Origin: Carnobacterium sp. 17-4
Lineage (GTDB): Bacteria > Bacillota > Bacilli > Lactobacillales > Carnobacteriaceae
Assembly (NCBI RefSeq): GCF_000195575.1
Contig: NC_015391.1
Location: 922,501 to 986,500 of the forward strand
Reading direction: 5' to 3'
DNA: 64,000 nt
Part shown: positions 49,088 through 58,754 of the stretch, one piece after another
How the letters are laid out: every line of letters starts with the position of its first letter
How positions within the stretch are numbered: position 1 is the stretch's first letter
Made by a program: the position numbers and the translations under genes
The notes under the pieces: model-generated
The model's input: the letters and a program-made list of their open reading frames with translations, nothing else
Told to the model about the DNA's origin: nothing
The model's database searches: none

Positions 49088-49840
49088 CTATTCATTTTCG
49101 TCAATGTTTCTTAACCATTTTACTAGTTGGTCAACTGTCTGTTCTTGCTGTTGTTCGGATGAAATGGTGGCAGGGAGATCTCCCTCTTGATCTCCATAAT
49201 CGCCAAAACCAGCATGATTGCCCCCTTCAATAGTGTAGAATAGGGTAGTAGCAGGTAAATGATTTTTGCCAAGTTCAAAGGCCTCTTCATCCACCACGCC
49301 ATCATTAGAACCAATAAGGGAGAGAACTGAAATAGGCAGTTTATCTAACCGACCCTTTTCATCCGGGTAACTAGCTAGTAGAAAAACACCTTTTAAGGAT
49401 TCTGAATAACCTTCATTAGCAAATCGACTAGCCATCACACCACCTAAGGAATGGCCACCTATAACAAAGTTTTGAATCTCCTCATCAGTGATAATGGTTT
49501 TTGCTTTATTTGCATCGGTAACGGCAAGATTCAATGCATGCTTAACCAGGTAAACGGGGTATCCTTTTGCAGCGAGTTTTGCCGCAATGGAACTGTAACT
49601 TTTTTCTTCTACAAGACCCCCTTGATAAAAGAGGACAGAAGTAGATTGTTGCTCATTTAATGGCTTGAAAATAATCGCATCTTGAGATTCTTCAACCGTG
49701 TATTGATTAGTAGACTCTGTTTCATTCAATGCTTCGCTTAAAGGTTGATATGTTTTAGATTGCACAAAAAATAAACTGCCTAATAGAACCAAGATGAAGA
49801 AAATGAAACAACCAATTAAAATTTTATAGATACGCTTCAT
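49088..49840 (-). CDS. Membrane-anchored alpha/beta hydrolase
   Basis: A 250-residue protein with an N-terminal hydrophobic anchor (LIGCFIFFILVLLGSLFFV) and an alpha/beta hydrolase fold: nucleophile serine in GGHSLGGVMASR, acid in GSNDGVVD, and histidine in EGGNHAGFGDYG. The pattern fits the dienelactone-hydrolase-like family PF12695 of extracytoplasmic Firmicute hydrolases. Substrate unknown. ATG 49840 is preferred; a TTG at 49855 lies within the ribosome site AAAGGAG. Confidence 0.85.
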   Translation of the reverse strand: MKRIYKILIGCFIFFILVLLGSLFFVQSKTYQPLSEALNETESTNQYTVEESQDAIIFKPLNEQQSTSVLFYQGGLVEEKSYSSIAAKLAAKGYPVYLVKHALNLAVTDANKAKTIITDEEIQNFVIGGHSLGGVMASRFANEGYSESLKGVFLLASYPDEKGRLDKLPISVLSLIGSNDGVVDEEAFELGKNHLPATTLFYTIEGGNHAGFGDYGDQEGDLPATISSEQQQEQTVDQLVKWLRNIDENE

Positions 49841-50050
49841 AAATACTCCTTTCAAAAATTAATTTAAATAAATCTGAACAAAAAAAGTGTATCATATATT
49901 TCATTTTATTCGTTAGATAAATCAAACAAAACAGAGTGAATAATCTACATTTGTATAATTTACTCAAGAATTGTGCTAAAATGTATAATGGGAGTACATG
50001 GAGCCATAAGATAAAATAAAAAATAGAAATATGTATTAGGAGAGATATAA

Positions 50051-51100
50051 ATGAATGGATATACTATTGCAGTCGTAGGAGCTACGGGAGCTGTAGGAAC
50101 AAAAATGATTCAAATGTTGGAGCAAGCCAATTTTCCAATTAATGAAGTGAAACTCTTAGCCTCGAAACGATCAGCTGGGAAAAAAGCTTTATTTAATGGA
50201 AAAGAAATCGAAATCCAAGAAACAACGGCGAATTCTTTTGAGAATGTTGATATTGCATTGTTTAGTGCAGGTGGATCGATTTCAAAACAATTTGCTCCCG
50301 AAGCGGTAAAACGTGGCGCAGTTGTCATTGACAATACAAGCGCATACCGAATGGATGCTGAAGTACCTTTAGTCGTTCCTGAAGTAAATGAGGAGGCAAT
50401 TCGTTCTCATAAAGGAATTATTGCTAATCCGAATTGCTCAACGATTCAAATGATGGTTGCACTAGAACCGATTCGCAAACAATATGGATTAGATCGGGTC
50501 ATCGTTTCAACGTATCAAGCAGTAAGCGGAGCTGGAGTTTCAGCTGTTAAAGAAATGAAAGAACAAGCACAACATATGTTAAATGGTGAGCCTTATGAAG
50601 CGGCTATTTTACCATCAGGTGGAGATAAAAAACATTTTCCAATTGCTTTCAATGCATTGCCACAAATCGATTTGTTTACTGAAGACGGTTATACATTTGA
50701 AGAGTTGAAAATGATCAATGAAACCAAAAAAATTATGGGTGATGATAACATAAAAGTTTCTGCAACATGCGTCCGTATTCCAGTCATTTCAGGACACTCG
50801 GAGTCTGTTTATATTGAAGTGAAAGAAGATGGAGCTAGTGTAGCTTCTATTCAAGAGCTTATGAAAAAAGCACCAGGTGTTGAACTTCAAGATGATCCTG
50901 CTAACCAAGTTTATCCAACAGCATTAGAAGCAGAAGGCAAGAAAGAAACATTTGTTGGAAGGATACGGAAAGATCGTGACTTAGACAAAGGTTATCATAT
51001 GTGGATCGTTTCTGATAATTTAATCAAAGGTGCAGCTTGGAATTCTGTTCAAATTGCTGAAAGCTTACACAAGTTAAAATTAATTAAAACAAATAATTAA
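50051..51100 (+). CDS. asd: Aspartate-semialdehyde dehydrogenase
   Basis: A 349-residue NADPH enzyme converting aspartyl-phosphate to the semialdehyde for lysine, threonine, methionine and peptidoglycan synthesis. Nucleotide-binding [14 protein letters not shown], active-site cysteine in [13 protein letters not shown], catalytic histidine in [20 protein letters not shown] upstream. Probably one operon with dapA and rnjB (24-base and 31-base gaps), as in Bacillus. No lysine riboswitch was seen upstream. Confidence 0.96.
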   Translation: MNGYTIAVVGATGAVGTKMIQMLEQANFPINEVKLLASKRSAGKKALFNGKEIEIQETTANSFENVDIALFSAGGSISKQFAPEAVKRGAVVIDNTSAYRMDAEVPLVVPEVNEEAIRSHKGIIANPNCSTIQMMVALEPIRKQYGLDRVIVSTYQAVSGAGVSAVKEMKEQAQHMLNGEPYEAAILPSGGDKKHFPIAFNALPQIDLFTEDGYTFEELKMINETKKIMGDDNIKVSATCVRIPVISGHSESVYIEVKEDGASVASIQELMKKAPGVELQDDPANQVYPTALEAEGKKETFVGRIRKDRDLDKGYHMWIVSDNLIKGAAWNSVQIAESLHKLKLIKTNN

Positions 51101-51133
51101 TATAAGTCGAATTTAAGATAGAGGGTGATGGTA

Positions 51134-52012
51134 TTGGATTTAAAAAAAGCACGCATTATAACCGCTATGACTACACCATTTGATGAAGAAGGATCAATTG
51201 ATTATGGACGATTAGAAAAGTTGATCAACTTCTTACTTGAAAATGGAACAGAAGGATTAGTAGTGGGAGGCACAACTGGAGAATCTCCTACATTAACTCA
51301 TGATGAAAAGTTAGACTTATACCGTAAGACAGTTGAATTAGTTGCAAGACGTGTACCAATCATTGCTGGTACGGGGTCATTTAACACTGCTGAGACGATT
51401 GCTTTTACAAAAGAGGTTGAAACCCTTGCAGGCATAGATGCGGCACTAGTAGTGACGCCATACTACAGTAAGCCTAACCAAGCTGGTTTGTATGCTCATT
51501 TTGAAGCAGTAGCTAAAAGTACTAGACTGCCGATCATCATCTATAACGTCCCCGGACGGACTAGTGTTTCGATTGATCCTAAGACGACAATTAAACTTTC
51601 ATCGATTGAAAATATTATTGGTGTGAAAGAATGTTTAGGTTTAGATGCTTTAAGCGAAGAAATTGAACAAACACCAGATGACTTTTTAGTTTATACTGGT
51701 GAAGATGGTAATGCTTTTCCTGCTAAATGCATCGGAGCAACGGGCGTTATTTCTGTAGCAAGTCATGTTTTAGGGAATGAGATGTCTGAAATGTACAACT
51801 TGTTGCAAGAAGGATCTATGGCTGAAGCTGCACAGATTCATCGTCAACTAGTGCCTAAAATGAATAGTTTATTTACTGTTCCTTCTCCAGCACCTGTTAA
51901 ATTTGCGTTAAACCACTTAGGTATTAACGTCGGTAGTTTGAGATTGCCATTAGTACCTTGTACAAAAGCAGAAGAAAATCATGTGTTAACTGAATTAAAT
52001 TGGACAAAATAA
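51134..52012 (+). CDS. dapA: 4-hydroxy-tetrahydrodipicolinate synthase
   Basis: A 292-residue class I aldolase-type enzyme that condenses pyruvate with aspartate semialdehyde. GGTTGESPTLT near the N terminus, substrate tyrosine in IIYNVPGRTS, and Schiff-base lysine in IIGVKECLGLD (about Lys165). TTG 51134 (LDLKKARIITAMTTPF) is preferred because GAGGG at 51121-51125 is 8 bases upstream; ATG 51128 is only 2 bases from it. Length agrees with the Bacillus enzyme. Confidence 0.95.
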   Translation: MDLKKARIITAMTTPFDEEGSIDYGRLEKLINFLLENGTEGLVVGGTTGESPTLTHDEKLDLYRKTVELVARRVPIIAGTGSFNTAETIAFTKEVETLAGIDAALVVTPYYSKPNQAGLYAHFEAVAKSTRLPIIIYNVPGRTSVSIDPKTTIKLSSIENIIGVKECLGLDALSEEIEQTPDDFLVYTGEDGNAFPAKCIGATGVISVASHVLGNEMSEMYNLLQEGSMAEAAQIHRQLVPKMNSLFTVPSPAPVKFALNHLGINVGSLRLPLVPCTKAEENHVLTELNWTK

Positions 52013-52043
52013 AAAACGAAATGAAAGTAAAAGAGGTGAAGAA

Positions 52044-53723
52044 ATGAGCACAATAAAAATTATCCCACTAGGGGGCGTGCGTGAAAATGGAAAAAACATG
52101 TATGCTGTTGAGGTGGATGAAGACATATTTGTTTTAGATTGTGGATTAATGTTTCCAGAAACAGAATTATTAGGAATTGATGTAGTCATTCCTGACTTTA
52201 GTTATTTAGAAGAAAATAAAAACCGTGTTACAGCTGTGTTTCTAACTCATGGTCATGAAGATGCAATTGGAGCACTACCTTATTTTCTTCAAAAATTTGA
52301 TGTTCCAGTATTTGGAACTGAATTAACAATAGCTTTAGCAAAATTATTTGTTGAAAAAGATAGTCAAGTTAGTACTTTTGATGATTATCATATTGTTGAT
52401 GAAAATACAGAGATTGAATTTGGAGATGTTGTGGCTAGTTTCTTTAGAACATCCCATACTATTCCAGATTCTGTTGGGGTAGCTCTTAAGACCGACGAAG
52501 GAAGCATTGTCTACACAGGTGATTTTAAGTTTGATCAAAGTGCAAAACCAATGTACCAAAGTAATTTATCACGCATTGCAGATATTGGTAAAAATAAGGT
52601 TTTAGCTTTATTGAGTGATTCAAGTGAAGCTGAGAGCCCTGTTGAAAATATAAGCGATCTAAAAGTAGCTGAAGAAGTATTGGATACATTCCAAAATGCT
52701 AGTGGGCGTATTATTGTTGCCAGCGTAGCTAGTAATATCTTGCGTATCCAACAAGTATTTGACGCTGCTCACAAATCGCACAAGAAAATTTTCATCACGG
52801 GAAGCAATCTTGAAGAAATCGTTCAAATTGCTATGCAACTGAATAAGCTTCAATTGCCAAATGAAGATTTGATTGTTCCAATAACAGAAATTGAAAAATA
52901 CAGTGATCACGAAATTGTTGTGTTAGAAACGGGCGTTACTGGCGAGCCGATTAAAACGTTAACACGTATGGCAAAAGGAAAGCACTCTCAAGTAAATATT
53001 AAAGAGGGCGATCTAGTTTATATCGTAACAAGCCCATCGACAGCAATGGAAGTAACGGTTGCTCAAGCAGAAAACTTGATTTATCGTGCTGGTGGAACGG
53101 TAAAACAAATTTCAGATAATTTGAAAGCTTCTGGCCATGCTACTCCTAACGATTTAAAATTAATGATCAATCTGATTAAACCTACTTACTTTATTCCAGT
53201 TCAAGGAGAATATCGTATGCTTTCGGCTCATGCAAAACTTGCACATGAAGTTGGAATGCCTTATAAAAATATATTCATACCAGGTAAAGGCGATATCATG
53301 GAATACAAAAATGAGCGTATGCATGTAGCTGGTCAAGTTACAGCAGGGAATACAATGGTCGATGGTATTGGAATTGGTGATATTGGAAATATTGTTTTAC
53401 GCGACCGTAAATTGTTATCTGAAGATGGTATTTTTGTAGCGGTAGTTACTATTAACCGTAGAAAAAGTAAAATTATTTCAGGTCCTGAAGTCATGACTAG
53501 AGGTTTCGTATACGTTAAAGAAAATACAGATCTAATTAATCAAAGTAATGAGATTATTAGAGAAGTAGTAGAAGAGAATTTAAATCGTAAAGAATTTGAA
53601 TGGAGTCGTTTGAAGCAAGAAATTAGAGATGCTTTGAATAAACATCTCTTTGAACAAACACGTAGACGTCCAGTTATTCTACCAATTATTATGGAAACAA
53701 GTTCGCGCAACCGTAAAAATTAA
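52044..53723 (+). CDS. rnjB: Ribonuclease J2
   Basis: A 559-residue beta-CASP metallo-beta-lactamase RNase, partner of RNase J1. N-terminal MBL core (PLGGVRENGKNMYAVEVDED), beta-CASP insert and C-terminal domain. The metal motif is LTHGHEDAIGALPY, with alanine where J1 and other active members have histidine (HxHxDH), as typical of J2 proteins that act mainly through J1. Placement after dapA matches Bacillus ymfA (rnjB). AGAGGTG upstream of the ATG. Confidence 0.92.
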   Translation: MSTIKIIPLGGVRENGKNMYAVEVDEDIFVLDCGLMFPETELLGIDVVIPDFSYLEENKNRVTAVFLTHGHEDAIGALPYFLQKFDVPVFGTELTIALAKLFVEKDSQVSTFDDYHIVDENTEIEFGDVVASFFRTSHTIPDSVGVALKTDEGSIVYTGDFKFDQSAKPMYQSNLSRIADIGKNKVLALLSDSSEAESPVENISDLKVAEEVLDTFQNASGRIIVASVASNILRIQQVFDAAHKSHKKIFITGSNLEEIVQIAMQLNKLQLPNEDLIVPITEIEKYSDHEIVVLETGVTGEPIKTLTRMAKGKHSQVNIKEGDLVYIVTSPSTAMEVTVAQAENLIYRAGGTVKQISDNLKASGHATPNDLKLMINLIKPTYFIPVQGEYRMLSAHAKLAHEVGMPYKNIFIPGKGDIMEYKNERMHVAGQVTAGNTMVDGIGIGDIGNIVLRDRKLLSEDGIFVAVVTINRRKSKIISGPEVMTRGFVYVKENTDLINQSNEIIREVVEENLNRKEFEWSRLKQEIRDALNKHLFEQTRRRPVILPIIMETSSRNRKN

Positions 53724-53730
53724 ACACAAC

Positions 53731-53777
53731 AAAAAAAGCTCTTACTTCCTTTAGAAAAGGATATAAGAGCTTTTTTT
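53731..53777 (+). terminator. Terminator of asd-dapA-rnjB
   Basis: AAAAAAAGCTCTTA (53731-53744) with TAAGAGCTTTTTTT (53764-53777), with an inner CTT/AAG arm. Confidence 0.9.
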
Positions 53778-53781
53778 GTTG

Positions 53782-53816
53782 TAAAAGAAGAGCACTCACA
53801 TTAAGTGAATGCTCTT
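53782..53816 (-). terminator. Terminator of the opuA operon (minus strand)
   Basis: Minus-strand AAGAGCATTCAC and GTGAGTGCTCTT (53816 to 53788) with one G-U pair, then CTTTTAC. It lies 26 bases beyond the opuAC stop. Confidence 0.75.
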
Positions 53817-53841
53817 TGATCGAAAGTGATTTCAGACTAGC

Positions 53842-54737
53842 TTATTTTGCTACGCCTTCAGTCCACTCAGCAACACGGTCAGGATTTTCTTCAATCCACG
53901 TTTCAGCCGCATCTTCAGGATCTTCTCCTTCAGAAATATCTAGCATAATGCTTTCCATTTCTTCAGTTGTCCAATTAAATTGATCTAATACTTGATAAGC
54001 TTCAGGCATGTCTTCATCAAGACCTTCACGAGCCATAGTATTGATTGTTTCTGATTCGCCAAATGAATTTTCAGGATCTTCTAAATATTTTAAGTCATAA
54101 GAGGCGAACATCCAGTGTGGAGACCAACCAGTAATAACAATATCTTCTTCATTTTGAATTGCTTGACCCAATGCAACAGTCATGGCACCAGATGAAGAGG
54201 TTTCAAGATCCCATTCACTCAAGTTATCGTAATCTTCTAAAGATTTTTCAGTTGCAGCAACAACACCTGCACCAGGTTCGATACCAGTGATAGTCATTGC
54301 AGCTTCATCTTTAAGATCTGCAATTGAATCAACATCCATATATTCAGGAACGACAAGGCCAACTAATGCGCCTTCTAAGTTTGGTCCTAAATCAACCATT
54401 TGGTCGCCATATTCTTCAAATTGAGAACCATGAGTAGCTGGTAACCATGCAGCTACCATAGCGTCAGCGTCTCCGCTAGCTACGGCTTGCCACATTACAG
54501 CGTTATCTAATGGTGTTAGTTTTACATCATACCCTAAGTCTTCCAATACTTTACCAATAACGTTAGTAGAAGCAACTTCAGTATCCCATTCAACATAAGA
54601 TAATTCAATTTCTTGTCCTTTACCAACAGTTGCTGATTCATCCTCAGTTGATGACTTTTCAGTTGAACAACCTGCTGCAACTAATGATAACCCCAAACCA
54701 GCTGTAAGACCTAAATGTTTCCAATTAATTTTTTCAT
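53842..54737 (-). CDS. opuAC: Glycine betaine-binding lipoprotein, frameshift in the signal peptide
   Basis: The mature protein is intact: lipobox LVAAGCST, then an osmoprotectant-binding domain (ELSYVEWDTEVASTNVIGKV, TGWSPHWMFASYD). Upstream, a minus-strand ATG at 54737 starts MKK, but the frame is off by one: ATG is followed by six A, whereas seven A would give MKKINWKHLGLTAGLGLSLV joined to the lipobox. As written, only an internal TTG at 54696 opens the frame, leaving a truncated signal peptide. So this is a sequencing error or a phase-variable or broken gene. Third gene of opuAA-AB-AC. Binds glycine betaine or related solute outside the cell. Confidence 0.85.
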
Positions 54738-54790
54738 ATTAAATTTATATCCCCTTTTTTGTAAACTAATTTTTTTTTGATTTGTTATTT

Positions 54791-55636
54791 TTATTTTTTA
54801 TTTAATTTTTGCGTTAAGCGGTCAATAATAATCGCTAAGACAACTAAACCTAAACCAGATACGAAACCTGTTCCAATTTGTGCACGTTGTAGTGAAGAAA
54901 GAACTTCTCTACCAAGACCTGGAGCTCCAATCATTGAAGCAATAACTACCATAGATAAAGCCAACATAACAGTTTGGTTGATACCAGCCATAATTGTTGA
55001 TTTTGCTAAAGGCAATTCTACTTTAAATAATTTTTGAGCACCTGTGCTACCAAATGATTCAGCAGCTTCAACTAATTCGTGTGAAACTTGTCTGATTCCA
55101 AGGTTAGTAAAGCGAACAGTAGGTGGGATGGCAAAAATTAAAGAGGCGAATACCCCCGGAACCATACCAATACCAAAGAAAGCAACTGCGGGAATCAAGT
55201 AAACAAAGGCTGGCATTGTTTGCATGAAATCAAGAACAGGAGTAATAATGGCATTTGCAATTTTACTTTTAGCCATTAAAATTCCGAATGGAACCCCGAT
55301 GATAACAGATAATAAACTTGCAACCAGAACCAAAGTCAGAGTGTTCATTAAGTCTTCCCAAAGACCTTGATTATAGGTAAACCAAAGACCAATTATTGTA
55401 AATGTAGCCAATCCGATTTTTTTCTTTGAAGCAATAAAAGCAATCAAAGCAATAATCAAAATAAACAAAATTGGCGGAACAAGTAATAACGTATTTGTCA
55501 CAAATTCCATAACGATTTCTGAATATTTTTGAATAGGGTCAAACAAAAACGCAAAAGTTTGAGTTACCCAACTTGTAAAGTTTTCTACAGCATCAGCTAC
55601 TGGTAATTCTGGAATGATATCTAATATACTAGACAT
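54791..55636 (-). CDS. opuAB: Glycine betaine ABC transporter permease
   Basis: A 281-residue permease with about six to seven membrane segments and the binding-protein-dependent transport EAA-like loop ([20 protein letters not shown]). N terminus [20 protein letters not shown] is typical of OpuAB. ATG 55636 overlaps the end of opuAA by 8 bases and has GAGGTG upstream; a longer frame adds nine codons without a ribosome site. Works with OpuAA and OpuAC. Confidence 0.95.
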   Translation of the reverse strand: MSSILDIIPELPVADAVENFTSWVTQTFAFLFDPIQKYSEIVMEFVTNTLLLVPPILFILIIALIAFIASKKKIGLATFTIIGLWFTYNQGLWEDLMNTLTLVLVASLLSVIIGVPFGILMAKSKIANAIITPVLDFMQTMPAFVYLIPAVAFFGIGMVPGVFASLIFAIPPTVRFTNLGIRQVSHELVEAAESFGSTGAQKLFKVELPLAKSTIMAGINQTVMLALSMVVIASMIGAPGLGREVLSSLQRAQIGTGFVSGLGLVVLAIIIDRLTQKLNKK

Positions 55637-56825
55637 TTTCAAGCACCTCACTCTCTCCTGCAAGGGCAGCTATTACAGCGCCTCTGACAATTATACCAAC
55701 TAACTTACCATCATCTACAACTGCTACGGGAGTAGTTGCATCATGAATAACTGAAAAGATATCGTTCATGGAAGTTGTTCTAGTAACAGTTGGGATGTCT
55801 TTTTTCAGGATGTTTTCAATTGTTGTAATATTATTCTTACGAGCATCTGAAGCATCTTCTGCCGTGATATAACCTAGAAGGTTACGTTGGCTATCTACTA
55901 CTAGGATGCTGGATATTCCCTCACTACGCATTTGCTCAAGTGCAAAACGCGGACCATGATTTTTTATATTCAATGTTTCAGGACGTTGCATAATATTTTC
56001 AGCTGTTAATACTTTAGAACGATCAACGTCTTCAACAAATTTTTCAACGTAATCATTAGCTGGGTTAGTTAATATTTCTTCAGGAGAACCGATTTGTACG
56101 ATTGATCCATCTTTCATTAAGGCAATTTTATCACCGATTCTTAAAGCTTCGTTTAGATCATGAGTAATAAAAATAATCGTCTTTTTCACTTTAGATTGAA
56201 GTTCGATTAATTCATCTTGCATTTCACGACGAATCAATGGGTCTAATGCTGAGAAAGCTTCGTCCATTAATAAGATTTCAGGATCATTCGCTAAAGCACG
56301 TGCTAATCCTACACGTTGTTGCATTCCGCCAGATAGTTGATTAGGGTATTGATCTTTATATTCACCTAAACCTGCATTATCTAGAGCTTTTTGAGCTTTT
56401 TGCTGTCTTTCAGCTTTGTCAACACCTTGGATTTCTAGGCCATACTCTGTATTTTCTAGAATTGTCCGGTGAGGAAAGAGACCAAAGTTTTGGAAAACCA
56501 TACTTAGTTTTTCTCTTCTGACTTGACGTAAAGCTTTTTTATCCATTTTAGAGAGATTCTCATCATCTATATAGATATCTCCTTTTGTAGGATCGATTAA
56601 ACGATTAAACATTCGAACAAGAGTTGATTTTCCACTACCAGATAATCCCATAATAACAAAAATTTCACCTTCTTCAACAGTGAAACTAACGTTATTAACC
56701 CCAACAGTGGCCCCCGTTTCTTTTAAAATTTCTTGCTTAGATTTTTGTTCTTTCAACATTTCTAAGGCTTGTGTTGTTTTTTTACCAAAAACTTTCGATA
56801 CATTTTCAACAGTTATTTTTGACAA
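55629..56825 (-). CDS. opuAA: Glycine betaine ABC transporter ATPase with CBS domains
   Basis: A 398-residue ATPase. Walker [14 protein letters not shown] (about 58-70), signature [15 protein letters not shown], Walker [16 protein letters not shown]-loop [13 protein letters not shown]. Tandem CBS domains occupy about 275-398; in OpuA systems they sense ionic strength through the membrane surface and gate transport. Long N-terminal extension ([20 protein letters not shown]) is normal for the QAT family. First gene of the minus-strand operon. Confidence 0.96.
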   Translation of the reverse strand: MSKITVENVSKVFGKKTTQALEMLKEQKSKQEILKETGATVGVNNVSFTVEEGEIFVIMGLSGSGKSTLVRMFNRLIDPTKGDIYIDDENLSKMDKKALRQVRREKLSMVFQNFGLFPHRTILENTEYGLEIQGVDKAERQQKAQKALDNAGLGEYKDQYPNQLSGGMQQRVGLARALANDPEILLMDEAFSALDPLIRREMQDELIELQSKVKKTIIFITHDLNEALRIGDKIALMKDGSIVQIGSPEEILTNPANDYVEKFVEDVDRSKVLTAENIMQRPETLNIKNHGPRFALEQMRSEGISSILVVDSQRNLLGYITAEDASDARKNNITTIENILKKDIPTVTRTTSMNDIFSVIHDATTPVAVVDDGKLVGIIVRGAVIAALAGESEVLENV

Positions 56826-57274
56826 AATAACATCTCCTTTCCCTTTTTAGGTATGAATCTCAAACTAATAAATCAAAATTGATGTAAAAGAGGATCCAAA
56901 CATAAATTGACTAGCTAACCACTGTCCATAGTAGTTTTATCTAAAACCCCTTTTACAAAAAAACAACGACAACTATTCATAAAAAAAATAGTTTCAAATG
57001 GAACACAATGAGTAGTGTAACATGAATGAAAACAAATGAAAAACCAAAGCATTTTCAAAAATAAGCTTTAGTGCCTTTGTTTTGCCTATATAACAGACCT
57101 TAGAGCATGAATAAAAAAAATGAAAAAACTTTTTTTTTGGCTATTTTTTGTTCGTTTATTTGAAAAAAGTCCGATAAAGAATAACATTACAATGGACATA
57201 TAACTTGTGATTTTTAAGTGAGATTGATAAACTTATTTTAAGTACTTTGATGACCCAAAAGAGGTGGACGATGG
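56826..57274. other. Intergenic region between opuA and the HD-domain gene
   Basis: No gene in 449 AT-rich bases. A minus-strand promoter TTTTCA-17-TACACT lies at 57042-57014 and would serve opuAA with a leader of about 180 bases. On the plus strand TTGAAA-16-TAACAT (57160-57187) may serve the HD gene. A and T homopolymers are frequent. Confidence 0.45.
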
Positions 57275-57940
57275 ATGTTAACGCAATTGCAAAAAAACAT
57301 AATAAATGAGACAGAAGAATATGTCTACCAACTTTTAAAAGATGATGCTAGCGGTCATGATTGGTGGCATATTGACCGTGTTCGAAATCTAACTAAAAGT
57401 ATAGCGCAAAAGGAAAAAGGAAATATTGATCTTTTTGTTTGTGAAATGGCAGCTCTCTTACATGACGTAGCAGACGGCAAGTTAAATAAGACAGAAGCTG
57501 AAGGAGAAAATAAGGTTAGAGTATGGCTTTCTAGATTTTCACTAATCGAACCAGAAATCGAACAGATAATGGGAATTATTCTTCATATGTCTTATAAGGG
57601 CGGAACAAATAAAGTGGTACTATCTTCTATAGAAGGACAAATTGTTCAAGACGCAGATCGATTGGATGCATTGGGCGCAATTGGAATTGCACGAACTATG
57701 GCTTACTCGGGCTCAAAAAATCGCTTAATCCATGATCCAGCGAAAAAACCACGAAATCAGCTTACAATTGAAGACTATCGTTCTGGAGAAGATACAGCAA
57801 TTATGCATTTTTATGAAAAATTATTAAAATTAAAAAATAAGATGAATACGAGTATTGGAAAAGAAATGGCTAAAAAAAGACATGCTTACATGGAAGCATA
57901 CTTAGAAGAGTTTTACGCTGAGTGGGATGGTAAAAAATAA
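57275..57940 (+). CDS. HD-domain phosphohydrolase (YedJ-like)
   Basis: A 221-residue HD-superfamily hydrolase with the motif set HDWWHIDRV (first His), LLHDVADGK (HD pair) and QDADRLDALGAIGIART (last Asp). Those residues bind the metal. The pattern and length match the uncharacterised YedJ/YpgQ-type enzymes, which hydrolyse nucleotides or phosphate esters. GAGGTGG upstream; an ATG at 57271 is out of frame. Possibly co-transcribed with the GNAT gene 52 bases further on. Substrate unknown. Confidence 0.88.
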   Translation: MLTQLQKNIINETEEYVYQLLKDDASGHDWWHIDRVRNLTKSIAQKEKGNIDLFVCEMAALLHDVADGKLNKTEAEGENKVRVWLSRFSLIEPEIEQIMGIILHMSYKGGTNKVVLSSIEGQIVQDADRLDALGAIGIARTMAYSGSKNRLIHDPAKKPRNQLTIEDYRSGEDTAIMHFYEKLLKLKNKMNTSIGKEMAKKRHAYMEAYLEEFYAEWDGKK

Positions 57941-57992
57941 GCTATACGTTGAAAATCAATGGGATTTGAAATAAAAGTATAGGAGGTTTGTT

Positions 57993-58493
57993 ATGGGTGA
58001 TATGAAAAGTCTAATTTTAAGAGAAGCAACGGTAAGCGATAATTTTATAATAGAAGACTATACAATAGAAGAAACACCATATACAGTGAAACCTATGGAT
58101 GGTATGACAGAAAGTTTACATGAAAGTGAAAAACATCCGATTCTAGTGTTAGAAGGGAATAAAATGGTGGCTTTTTTTATCCTTCAAACTGGAGACACTA
58201 TTCTAAATTACGTTTCAAATCCTCATGCGATTTTATTAAAAGCCCATTCGGTTGATAAGCAGTATCTAAAACAAGGATATGGAAAAGCTTCATTAGAAAA
58301 ACTACCTAGGTTTATTAACGAACATTTTCCTTCTATTACTGAAATTATTTTGTTGATTGATTACGATAACATTAGTGGACAAATGATGTATATAAAATCT
58401 GGATTTAAAGATACTAGAAATAAAGTGAAAGAGTTGGATGGCTATAAATTTGTTTACTCAAAAAAACTGACAAATGAAATGAGTTCGAATTAG
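57993..58493 (+). CDS. GNAT-family N-acetyltransferase
   Basis: A 166-residue acetyltransferase. The acetyl-CoA loop is seen in SVDKQYLKQGYGKASLEKL, and the C-terminal strand-helix NISGQMMYIKSGFKDTRNK is the usual GNAT motif B. Substrate unknown. TAGGAGGT lies 7 bases before the ATG. Likely same transcript as the HD hydrolase; the thiT promoter follows. Confidence 0.88.
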   Translation: MGDMKSLILREATVSDNFIIEDYTIEETPYTVKPMDGMTESLHESEKHPILVLEGNKMVAFFILQTGDTILNYVSNPHAILLKAHSVDKQYLKQGYGKASLEKLPRFINEHFPSITEIILLIDYDNISGQMMYIKSGFKDTRNKVKELDGYKFVYSKKLTNEMSSN

Positions 58494-58518
58494 GGTAAAA
58501 GATCTTATAAATGCTTCA

Positions 58519-58547
58519 TTGACAACTCCTAACAATCATCGTAAAAT
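58519..58547 (+). promoter_or_regulatory. Promoter of the thiT riboswitch leader
   Basis: TTGACA (58519-58524), 17-base spacer, TAAAAT (58542-58547). Excellent match; the aptamer starts about 34 bases later. Confidence 0.85.
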
Positions 58548-58580
58548 AGATATTGTAAGAAAAAATTAAATGAACAACCA

Positions 58581-58669
58581 TCACAAAGGGGTGCTGTAAA
58601 AAGCTGAGACTGAATCAAGTGATTCTAACCCTTGGAACCTGTTCGTTAGTACGAGCGTAGGGATTGTGA
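58581..58669 (+). promoter_or_regulatory. TPP riboswitch aptamer
   Basis: The thi-box is clear: GGGGTGC (58589-58595), GCTGAGA (58603-58609), ACCCTTGGAACCTG (58628-58641), then a variable stem and GAGCGTAGGGA (58654-58664). P1 is TCACAA (58581-58586) with TTGTGA (58664-58669). Controls thiT in response to thiamine pyrophosphate. Confidence 0.95.
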
Positions 58670-58704
58670 CGGGGACGAAATGTTATTTATAATGATAATT
58701 CGAG

Positions 58705-58754
58705 CTCCTCCTTTGATGTGTGGCACTGTTCAGCACAATAGGAGGAGTTTTTTT
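58705..58754 (+). terminator. Riboswitch expression platform: terminator that includes the thiT ribosome site
   Basis: CTCCTCCT (58705-58712) pairs with AGGAGGAG (58740-58747), with an inner TGTG/CACA arm, followed by eight T. The 3' arm is also the thiT ribosome binding site, so the hairpin can both terminate transcription and hide the site from ribosomes. Confidence 0.85.

Noticed and set aside
49860-50050. Possible lysine riboswitch upstream of asd
   Set aside because: The region is short and lacks L-box conserved segments; two TATAAT-like boxes exist, but no convincing -35 partners.
58632-58644. GAACCTGTTC, resembling a LexA half-site pair
   Set aside because: The spacing is 2 rather than 4 bases and it is part of the conserved TPP aptamer core.
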